The notes under the pieces are model-generated. The model searched no databases and was not told the DNA's origin. It was given only the letters and a program-made list of their open reading frames with translations. Shown one piece after another: positions 43,046 to 49,344 of a DNA stretch of 64,000 nucleotides. Origin of the DNA: Bacteroidales bacterium UBA1173 (lineage in GTDB: Bacteria; Bacteroidota; Bacteroidia; Bacteroidales; F082); assembly GCA_002311655.1 (NCBI GenBank), contig DBYZ01000009.1:74453-138452 (forward strand), read 5' to 3'. The position numbers and the translations under genes are program-made. How positions within the stretch are numbered: position 1 is the stretch's first letter; each line of letters starts with the position of its first letter.

Positions 43046-43052
43046 AAAGGAG
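43046..43052 (+). promoter_or_regulatory. Shine-Dalgarno before clpB
   Basis: AAAGGAG, 8 nt before the ATG at 43061. It supports this as the true start and argues against a missing N-terminal exon or frameshift upstream. Confidence 0.65.
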
Positions 43053-43060
43053 AAAAAACA

Positions 43061-45142
43061 ATGAATAACAACCAGTTTAACAATCAACAGAACGGACAGG
43101 AGAAGGCCTTGGACAGGTTCGCGCGAAACCTCAACGAACTTGCCGAGAAAGGCAAACTCGACCCGGTCATCGGCCGTGATGAGGAGATACGTCGAGTGCT
43201 TCAGATTCTGTCGCGACGTACCAAAAACAACCCTATATTAATAGGTGAGCCAGGTGTGGGTAAGACGGCAATAGCTGAGGGCTTGGCGCAGCGTATCGTG
43301 AGCGGCGACGTGCCTGAAAACCTGAAGTCGAAGAAGGTGTATTCCCTTGATATGGGCGCACTTATCGCAGGCGCAATGTACAAAGGCGAGTTCGAGGAAC
43401 GTCTGAAATCGGTCATCAAGGAAGTCGTGGAAAGCGATGGCGAGGTGATACTTTTCATCGATGAGATTCACACCTTGGTGGGCGCAGGAGGCGGTCAGGG
43501 AGCTATGGATGCAGCAAACATCCTCAAGCCGGCGTTGGCGCGTGGCGAGCTGCGTGCAATAGGCGCTACGACACTCAACGAATATCAGAAATATTTTGAG
43601 CAGGACAAGGCACTTGAACGTCGTTTCCAGATAGTGATGATCGACGAGCCTGACGAACAGTCGGCAATATCGATTTTGCGTGGTCTGAAAGAGAAATACG
43701 AGACACATCACCAGGTGAGAATCCTCGACGAGGCTATCATCGCGGCTGTGGATTTGTCGATTCGTTACATCTCCGACCGTTTCTTGCCGGATAAGGCCAT
43801 CGACTTGATTGATGAGGCGGCATCAAGACTTAGACTGCAGATAAACTCGGTGCCTGAAGAACTCGAGGACGTGCAGCGTAAGATTCGTCAGCTTGAGATT
43901 GAGCGCGAGGCAATCAAACGTGAGAACGACACCAAAAAAGTCGAGGAATTGACCAAGACTATCAACGAGTTAGACAAGGAACGCGAGAGCATCCGCATGC
44001 GTTGGGAGACCGAGCGAGGCTTCGTGGAGCAGATCCAGAAAGAGAAGAAAAACATCGAGAACTACAAATATCAGGCCACTGTCGCCGAGCGTGAAGGCAA
44101 CTACGGCAAGGTAGCAGAGCTGCGTTACGGTAAGATTGCCGAGTCGGAGGCCGCGATAGCCAAAGCCAAAGAGCAACTCATTAAGGTTCAAGGTGATAAC
44201 CCGTTGGTCGACGAGGAAGTCTCAGCCGACGACGTGGCGGAAATCGTCTCACGTTGGACAGGCATCCCGGTGCATAAGATGATGCAAAGCGAACGCGAGA
44301 AGCTGCTTAACCTCGAGTCAGAGCTGCATAAGCGTGTAGTCGGACAAGACGATGCCATCGCCGCTGTTTCCGACGCTATCAGAAGAAGCAGGGCAGGGTT
44401 GCAAGACTCGAAACGACCGATAGGCTCGTTCATATTCTTAGGTACCACGGGTGTCGGTAAGACCGAGCTGGCAAAGGCATTGGCGGAGTTTTTGTTCGAC
44501 AACGAGAACAACATGGTTCGTATCGATATGTCTGAATATCAGGAGCGTCATACCGTGTCGCGTTTGATAGGAGCGCCTCCAGGATATGTGGGCTACGAAG
44601 AGAGCGGTCAACTCACTGAGGCTGTGCGTCGTAAGCCATATTCTGTGGTGCTTCTCGACGAGATAGAGAAGGCGCATCCAGATGTTTTCAACATCTTGTT
44701 GCAAGTGCTCGACGACGGCCGTCTGACTGATAACAAAGGTCGTCTGGTCGACTTCAAGAACACCATTATCATCATGACATCTAATGTGCCTGAAGGCGAG
44801 TTGAGGAATCACTTCAGACCGGAGTTTTTGAACAGAATCGACGACATCATAGTGTTCAAGCAACTCACTGAGGAACAGATAGTTAACGTTGTCGCAATGC
44901 AGTTCAACAAGGTCAAGGAGATGTTACAGCCAAACGGCATCGACATCACGATGACTGACGCTGCGATGAAGTACATGGCAAAGATCAGCTACGACCCACA
45001 GTACGGCGCGCGACCAGTGAAACGAATGATGCAGCGTGAGATGCTGAACGAGTTGTCACGAATGATCATCGCCGACAAGGTGAACAAAGACAAGCCTATT
45101 ACAGTCGATTACGACGGAAAGAGTTTGGTTTTCAAGAATTAA
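43061..45142 (+). CDS. clpB: ClpB-type disaggregase lacking the N-terminal domain
   Basis: A 693-residue double AAA+ ATPase. AAA1 Walker A 'GEPGVGKT' is at 62-69, Walker B 'VILFIDEIHT' near 131-140. A full ClpB-type coiled-coil middle domain follows (about 262-385). AAA2 has 'GTTGVGKTE' near 465 and 'VVLLDEIEKAHPDVFN' near 530. The Clp N-domain (about 145 residues in E. coli ClpB) is absent, replaced by a short Asn/Gln-rich start, and the segment between AAA2 sensor-1 ('MTSN') and 'FRPEFLNRID' is about 20 residues shorter than usual. It should act with DnaK on aggregates; missing parts affect substrate entry. Confidence 0.92.
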   Translation: MNNNQFNNQQNGQEKALDRFARNLNELAEKGKLDPVIGRDEEIRRVLQILSRRTKNNPILIGEPGVGKTAIAEGLAQRIVSGDVPENLKSKKVYSLDMGALIAGAMYKGEFEERLKSVIKEVVESDGEVILFIDEIHTLVGAGGGQGAMDAANILKPALARGELRAIGATTLNEYQKYFEQDKALERRFQIVMIDEPDEQSAISILRGLKEKYETHHQVRILDEAIIAAVDLSIRYISDRFLPDKAIDLIDEAASRLRLQINSVPEELEDVQRKIRQLEIEREAIKRENDTKKVEELTKTINELDKERESIRMRWETERGFVEQIQKEKKNIENYKYQATVAEREGNYGKVAELRYGKIAESEAAIAKAKEQLIKVQGDNPLVDEEVSADDVAEIVSRWTGIPVHKMMQSEREKLLNLESELHKRVVGQDDAIAAVSDAIRRSRAGLQDSKRPIGSFIFLGTTGVGKTELAKALAEFLFDNENNMVRIDMSEYQERHTVSRLIGAPPGYVGYEESGQLTEAVRRKPYSVVLLDEIEKAHPDVFNILLQVLDDGRLTDNKGRLVDFKNTIIIMTSNVPEGELRNHFRPEFLNRIDDIIVFKQLTEEQIVNVVAMQFNKVKEMLQPNGIDITMTDAAMKYMAKISYDPQYGARPVKRMMQREMLNELSRMIIADKVNKDKPITVDYDGKSLVFKN

Positions 45143-45158
45143 ACAAAATAAAACATCG

Positions 45159-45200
45159 AAATACGCGGAAGACACGAAAAATGACTTTCGCGTATTTTTT
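45159..45200 (+). terminator. Terminator of clpB
   Basis: AAATACGCG (45159-45167) pairs with CGCGTATTT (45189-45197), followed by TTT. Confidence 0.82.
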
Positions 45201-45205
45201 ATATG

Positions 45206-45222
45206 TGTTAAAATTTTTAACA
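45206..45222. repeat. TGTTAAAA/TTTTAACA palindrome, copy 1
   Basis: TGTTAAAATTTTTAACA, one base short of the perfect palindrome at 46160-46177. It overlaps the original stop codon of the RhuM-family gene. Confidence 0.5.
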
Positions 45223-46071
45223 AAGCTGCAGAATCTTATCCTTATCAAGATTTAATTTTGAAAACGCAAACATCTTCTTTCCCAAGTCTTTTAATGAAGC
45301 TCCGATATGATAAACCTAGTCATCGATAATCAAAAATCTGTCGTGAGAGTTTTTGAAAACCTTAATGTCTATTGGTTGATACTGAGAATTATGTTTTTGC
45401 AAATCTAGTTTCAGATTCTCAGAAATATGAGCGGTGTAAATTGTGGCCGATACATTGTCGGCTCTTTTGTTCAAAATTTTCAAAACTGAATCGTCGATAT
45501 AATTATCAATTAGAATAATGTCTTTTTTTGCCATTCTAACTAAATCAGAAATAAAACCATAAGCGTCAAAGATCTGGCCGTCGTAGAAAATGCCTTGTAT
45601 TGGAGGCAATGAAGCTTTTACAAAGAAATTGATTATTTCTTCGGTTTTACTGACTCGTTGTTCCAATCTCTCAAAACGTTGTTTGACTGCATAACCATAT
45701 AGCATGTGATTCTTAATAACCGGAAGAGCCCACTTTCGGAAATCTGTACCTCTTTGTGATTTAACACGATAACCAACGGCAATAATAACATCAAGGCTAT
45801 AAAACATGACTGGTTTGTCAGAAAAAGGAATGTGCAAAAAACGCACATTCCTTTTTTTATCAACCTCATTGGTTCGAAAAGCATTGTTGATATGACGCGT
45901 TATTGTTGTCCTGTCTTTACGAAATAGTTCTGTAATTTGTGCTTGCGTCAACCACACATTATCATCAACTAATTGAACTTCCAGTTGTATGTTCCCATCC
46001 TCACTTCTGTAAATGATAACCGATTTCTCGGCATTTTGACTATCTGTTGATAAAACCACCTGATTTTCCAT
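45217..46071 (-). pseudogene. RhuM-family protein with PLD-like C-terminus, interrupted by in-frame TAG
   Basis: The N-terminal half matches the virulence RhuM family ('DDNVWLTQAQITELFRKDRTTITRHINNAF', 'MFYSLDVIIAVGYRVKSQRGTDFRKWA'). The C-terminal part ('FYDGQIFDAYGFISDLVRMAKKDIILIDNYID', 'HDRFLIIDD') looks like a phospholipase D-type fold. A TAG at 45316-45318 ends translation after residue 251. The same frame continues in good family-like sequence ('VYHIGASLKDLGKKMFAFSKL...') to a TAA at 45217-45219, so one codon, probably a Lys AAG or AAA, has become a stop. The intact protein would be 284 residues. It has a good promoter. It may be a recent nonsense pseudogene or still produce the short form. 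Confidence 0.8.
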
Positions 46072-46119
46072 TTTTATGATTATTTAAAGATTTCAAAAAT
46101 AATGATGAATTCTTGGCAG

Positions 46120-46151
46120 CAAAATTACGTTATAATTTATTATTTGTCAAG
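46120..46151 (-). promoter_or_regulatory. Promoter of the RhuM-family gene
   Basis: Minus strand -33 CTTG (46148-46151), 20 nt, -7 TAATTTTG (46120-46127). One of the best promoter matches in the window. Confidence 0.65.
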
Positions 46152-46159
46152 CGGAAAAG

Positions 46160-46177
46160 TGTTAAAAATTTTTAACA
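46160..46177. promoter_or_regulatory. Perfect 18-bp palindrome TGTTAAAAATTTTTAACA between divergent genes
   Basis: It lies 8 bp upstream of the RhuM -33 element and 39 bp upstream of the WYL -7 element. Position and symmetry suggest an operator, perhaps for the WYL regulator itself. A near copy lies at 45206-45222. Confidence 0.45.
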
Positions 46178-46216
46178 AAAAATTCTTTTTTCTGCAAGAA
46201 ATCTTAAAATTTTGTC

Positions 46217-46224
46217 TAATTTTG
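46217..46224 (+). promoter_or_regulatory. -7 promoter element for the WYL regulator
   Basis: TAATTTTG, 28 nt before the ATG at 46253. Confidence 0.55.
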
Positions 46225-46252
46225 TAGGGAGTTTAATACAATTTTACAGAGT

Positions 46253-47140
46253 ATGAGAGCATCGTCGCTTTTTAAACAGTATGTGTGGATGGTTGACACA
46301 ATACGCAGGGCCAAGAGAATTACTTTGGCTGAGCTTAACGACCGCTGGCAGCGTACCGTGCTGAGCGAAGGGCAGCCGCTGAGCCGTTCCACCTTCAACA
46401 GGCACAGAGCCGAGATTGAGGAAATCTTCGACGTGATTATTAAGTGCGATGCTGACAATCGCTATTATATTGAGGATGACGAACTGCTGCGAAGTGACAC
46501 AGTACAGCAATGGATGCTCTCAACGTTGACGGTTAGCAACATTGTTGGCGAAGCCCGCGGCTTGCATGACAGGATTTTGCTTGAAAACATCCCGACCGAG
46601 GGTGAGACGCTGCGTCAGGTGGTGGAGGCCATGCAGAGAGGCGTGAATGTCGTGATACGATACAGGCGATATGGCCACTGCGACGACTCGGAGTTTATGG
46701 TTGAGCCTTATTGCATAAAACTTTTCAGAAGAAGATGGTATTTGTTGTGCCACAATGCTAAAGGCTTCATGGTGCTTAGTTTCGACAGGATGACTTCGCT
46801 TAAGCTTACTGACGAGATGTTTGAAATTGATTCAAAGTTTGACGCTGAGACCTATTTCTCAGAGTATTTCGGCGTGATGACCGACGACAAAATTCCATTG
46901 CAGCGGTTGGTGCTCCGTGCTTTTGGTAACGAACGTTTCTCAATGAAAGACCTGCCGATTCATCATTCACAGAAGATGATAGAGGAGGCCGACGACCATA
47001 TCGATTATGAGATACTGCTGAGACCTACGAGCGACTTTTTGGCATACATGCTTTCGAGAGGCCGCTGGCTGCAGGTGGTTGAGCCAGAAGAGGTGAGGCT
47101 GCAGATAGAGCAGCTACACGTTGACGCCATAAAAGACTGA
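46253..47140 (+). CDS. WYL-domain transcriptional regulator
   Basis: A 295-residue protein. The N-terminal ~70 residues are a winged-helix-like domain ('RRAKRITLAELNDRWQRTVLSEGQPLSRSTFNRHRAEIEEIF'). The WYL domain covers about 118-200 ('VVIRYRRYGHCDDSEFMVEPYCIKLFRRRWYLLCHNAKGFMVLSFDRM'), with the eponymous W-Y-L at 'RRWYLLCH'. The C-terminal extension is WCX-like. WYL proteins bind nucleic acid ligands and often control defence or phage-related genes. Its neighbours RhuM and KilA-N are phage-associated families. Confidence 0.88.
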   Translation: MRASSLFKQYVWMVDTIRRAKRITLAELNDRWQRTVLSEGQPLSRSTFNRHRAEIEEIFDVIIKCDADNRYYIEDDELLRSDTVQQWMLSTLTVSNIVGEARGLHDRILLENIPTEGETLRQVVEAMQRGVNVVIRYRRYGHCDDSEFMVEPYCIKLFRRRWYLLCHNAKGFMVLSFDRMTSLKLTDEMFEIDSKFDAETYFSEYFGVMTDDKIPLQRLVLRAFGNERFSMKDLPIHHSQKMIEEADDHIDYEILLRPTSDFLAYMLSRGRWLQVVEPEEVRLQIEQLHVDAIKD

Positions 47141-47152
47141 GCTTTATTAAAA

Positions 47153-47224
47153 TTAATCGCCTTTGCCAGTAAGGGATTTGTAACAGATGTAGATAAGTGC
47201 TAAGAAAACTGCTAGTGTAACCAT
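47153..47224 (-). CDS. Small membrane peptide, 23 residues
   Basis: A 24-codon frame starting MVTLAVFLALIYICY and ending SLTGKGD: one hydrophobic helix followed by a short positively charged tail. A perfect -7 box, TATCTTTG, lies 28 nt upstream, and the start codon follows a short leader. It lies 12 nt after the stop of the convergent WYL gene. The family is not recognised. It could be a small regulatory or toxin-like membrane peptide, or a conserved mini-protein of another system. Coding status is inferred from promoter, start and amphipathic make-up. Confidence 0.55.
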   Translation of the reverse strand: MVTLAVFLALIYICYKSLTGKGD

Positions 47225-47252
47225 AATTGAATTCTTTTTAAGTTATACACTG

Positions 47253-47278
47253 CAAAGATAGGGCAGTGGTGTACCAAA
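47253..47278 (-). promoter_or_regulatory. Promoter of the 23-residue peptide, with TTTGGTACA element
   Basis: Minus strand TTTGGTACA (47270-47278), 9 nt, TATCTTTGCA (47251-47260). The same arrangement is present on the plus strand at 47327-47354. Confidence 0.65.
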
Positions 47279-47326
47279 AAGTGAAACAGTGGGATAAAAA
47301 ACAAAAAAGTAAGATATGTATCATTA

Positions 47327-47354
47327 TTTGGTACAGCGGCTTTTTATTTTTGCA
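47327..47354 (+). promoter_or_regulatory. Divergent promoter with TTTGGTACA element
   Basis: TTTGGTACA (47327-47335), 9 nt, TATTTTTGCA (47345-47354). Mirror image of the promoter at 47253-47278, 48 nt apart. Confidence 0.6.
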
Positions 47355-47704
47355 TCGATAAATAATAGCTATATGATAATTATTAAAACACCCATAATGG
47401 ATTTATTTGTATATACAATCTTATTAAAATATTAAATTGTCATGTTATACTACGAAAAAGGTTGTTTCGATTGTTAATACACACAATTTGTCACTCACAT
47501 TGGATGATGTGCTTGGAATGTCGGGCGCCTTTAACCACCTTATGCGGCTGCCTTAATGGCTTTAAGGTGCTGTGATCTGACAACCTTGTCACAAACTGTT
47601 AAAAATATTTAATACTTGTTGCAAAATTTTGAATTTTATGTTAAAAATGCAATTCAAACGATACTTTTTCGGCTTTTGATGATTTCTGTGTGATATTCTG
47701 TTTT
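47355..47704 (+). other. Probable transcribed region without a convincing protein gene
   Basis: This 350-bp stretch follows the promoter at 47327-47354. It contains only very short frames: 20 codons at 47373-47435 (starts MIIIKTPIMDLFVY) and 11 codons at 47442 (starts MLYYEKGCFDC). Around 47525-47570 is a GC-richer, foldable segment with CACCTTA (47536-47542) pairing with TAAGGTG (47563-47569). It could be a leader or small RNA upstream of the KilA-N gene. Nothing else is recognised here. Confidence 0.3.
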
Positions 47705-47712
47705 TAAGTTTG
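47705..47712 (+). promoter_or_regulatory. -7 promoter element for the KilA-N gene
   Basis: TAAGTTTG, 25 nt before the ATG at 47738. Confidence 0.5.
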
Positions 47713-47737
47713 CCGTGGAATTAAAAATTTTACGACA

Positions 47738-48541
47738 ATGAAGAAAATAACAGTAAAAAACACAGACATTACTATTTTGAAAGTCAAAGAGGATGACTAT
47801 ATTTCTTTAACCGACATTGCCAGGTACAAATCAGATGATCCTAATGCCGTAATAGCAAATTGGATTAGAAACAGAAATACGATAGAGTTTTTAGGATTGT
47901 GGGAGATTTTATATAATCCTAGTTTTAAACCCCTCGAATTCGAGGGGTTTAAAAAGGAAGCTGGATTAAATGCTTTTACGCTATCTCCGCAAAAATGGAT
48001 TGATGTGACAAATGCTATTGGAATTGTTTCCAAATCAGGACGTTATGGCGGCACTTATGCGCACAAAGACATTGCATTCAAATTCGCAAATTGGGTTTCT
48101 GTTGAATTTGAATTGTATTTAATCAAAGAAGTTCAACGTTTAAAAGCCGCAGAGAAAGAGAATGAAGGCTGGACTGCCAAACGCGAACTGGCAAGAATTA
48201 ATTATCACATCCACACTTCAGCTATTAGTAGAAATCTTATTCCACCTAAGTTAACTAGCAATCAGATCAATTATATATATGCGAGTGAAGCTGATGTTTT
48301 AAATATGGCGCTTTTTGGAATCACCGCCAAAGAATGGCGTGAACAAAACCCAGAGTTACAAGGAAATATAAGAGATTATGCTCAAACCAAACAATTGATA
48401 TGTCTTTCAAATCTTGAGAATATCAATTCTGTATTGATTAATGATGGCATTCCTCAAAATGAAAGATTAGAGAAACTAAATCAGATAGCAATTCAGCAGA
48501 TGCAGATATTGGAAGGGACCTCAACAATATTGTCAAACTAA
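47738..48541 (+). CDS. KilA-N domain protein
   Basis: A 267-residue protein. The KilA-N DNA-binding domain covers about 12-140: 'DDYISLTDIARYKSDDPNAVIANWIRNRNTIEFLGLWE', 'KWIDVTNAIGIVSKSGRYGGTYAHKDIAFKFANWVSVEFELYLIKEVQRLK'. The C-terminal part contains 'EWREQNPELQGNIRDYAQTKQLICLSNLENINS', typical of Bacteroidetes KilA-N proteins. KilA-N is a phage-derived domain; the cellular role is unknown. A perfect 32-bp palindrome lies in the coding sequence (47923-47954). Codon use is more AT-rich than in the neighbouring dnaE gene, suggesting transfer. Confidence 0.88.
   Translation: MKKITVKNTDITILKVKEDDYISLTDIARYKSDDPNAVIANWIRNRNTIEFLGLWEILYNPSFKPLEFEGFKKEAGLNAFTLSPQKWIDVTNAIGIVSKSGRYGGTYAHKDIAFKFANWVSVEFELYLIKEVQRLKAAEKENEGWTAKRELARINYHIHTSAISRNLIPPKLTSNQINYIYASEADVLNMALFGITAKEWREQNPELQGNIRDYAQTKQLICLSNLENINSVLINDGIPQNERLEKLNQIAIQQMQILEGTSTILSN
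47923..47954. repeat. Perfect 32-bp palindrome inside the KilA-N gene
   Basis: Left half TTTTAAACCCCTCGAA is followed directly by its exact reverse complement. It encodes the segment 'SFKPLEFEGFKK' and could form a strong cruciform or mRNA hairpin. Confidence 0.9.
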
Positions 48542-48573
48542 AAAAGCACCGGGAATCTCCCAGTGCTTTTTGT
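48542..48573. terminator. Bidirectional terminator between KilA-N gene and rpsP
   Basis: AAAAAGCAC ... GTGCTTTTT with an inner GGG/CCC pair, directly after the KilA-N stop and between convergent genes. Confidence 0.88.
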
Positions 48574-48595
48574 TGTTTTTGAATCTTTCGAAACA

Positions 48596-49153
48596 TTAAG
48601 CTTCAGCCTGTGCTTCTTCTGCTGCTGGAGCCTCTTCTGCAGGGGCTTCCTCAGCGTTCTCAGCTGCTGCTGCGGCTGCTGCCTGTGCTGCGAGTTCTGC
48701 CTTCTTCTTGGCAATCTCTTCAGCGCGTGCTGCGTTGACCTTGCTCTCAGCTTCGATTCTTGCCTTCTGGTCAGCTTTCTTCTTCTCGGCTTTTGCCTTG
48801 ATCTCATTAGCTAACTTGGCTTCTTTTTCCTTCATCCATGTCTGGAATTTGACCTCAGCCTGCTCTGCTGTCATAGCGCCCTTCTGAACACCGATCATGA
48901 GGTGCTTCTTGAGCATGACACCCTTCTTTGAAAGGATTGAACGGACTGTGTCGGTTGGCTGAGCACCCTTGTTTAACCAATCAAGAGCTTTGTCAAAATT
49001 CAAATTGATCTCAGCTGGAACTGTTACAGGATTGTAAGTTCCGATTTTTTCAATAAATCTACCATCACGAGGTGCGCGACCGTCTGCAATTACAATGTGA
49101 TAGAAAGGCTGACCCTTTTTACCATGTCTCTGTAATCTGATTTTTGCTGGCAT
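48596..49153 (-). CDS. rpsP: 30S ribosomal protein S16 with long C-terminal extension
   Basis: A 185-residue protein. Residues 1-80 are a canonical S16 ('MPAKIRLQRHGKKGQPFYHIVIADGRAPRDGRFIEKIGTYNP'). The remaining ~105 residues are a charged helical segment (Lys/Glu-rich, about 105-155) and an Ala/Glu-rich tail. Extended S16 is known in Bacteroidetes; the tail is not part of the S16 core. It is convergent with the KilA-N gene. Confidence 0.95.
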   Translation of the reverse strand: MPAKIRLQRHGKKGQPFYHIVIADGRAPRDGRFIEKIGTYNPVTVPAEINLNFDKALDWLNKGAQPTDTVRSILSKKGVMLKKHLMIGVQKGAMTAEQAEVKFQTWMKEKEAKLANEIKAKAEKKKADQKARIEAESKVNAARAEEIAKKKAELAAQAAAAAAAENAEEAPAEEAPAAEEAQAEA

Positions 49154-49179
49154 AAAATAACTTTTTTAATTGATTTATA

Positions 49180-49223
49180 ATTAGTTAACTTAAACCTACC
49201 CGAGGTTTGCGGGTGCAAAAGTA
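49180..49223 (-). promoter_or_regulatory. rpsP: rpsP promoter and leader hairpin
   Basis: -7 TACTTTTG on the minus strand (49216-49223). The leader that follows can form two exclusive hairpins: AAACCT/AGGTTT, or ACCCG/CGGGT, using the same bases. This might permit autoregulation, but the evidence is only base-pairing by eye. Confidence 0.4.
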
Positions 49224-49284
49224 CAAAAATTTTCAATATCGTCAACAAAATGAAAAAAATATATTTCCGTTTAAAAAAAATACT

Positions 49285-49292
49285 TATCTTTG
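49285..49292 (+). promoter_or_regulatory. -7 promoter element for dnaE
   Basis: TATCTTTG, 52 nt before the ATG at 49345. Confidence 0.6.
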
Positions 49293-49344
49293 GAAACTGA
49301 TTTTACGAAAAATCACCCATTGATAATCAACAAAAACGCACTAT

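Noticed and set aside
45316..46071. RhuM gene as simply a 251-residue intact protein
   Set aside because: The reading frame continues beyond the TAG with clearly family-like sequence, so the short form is probably derived.
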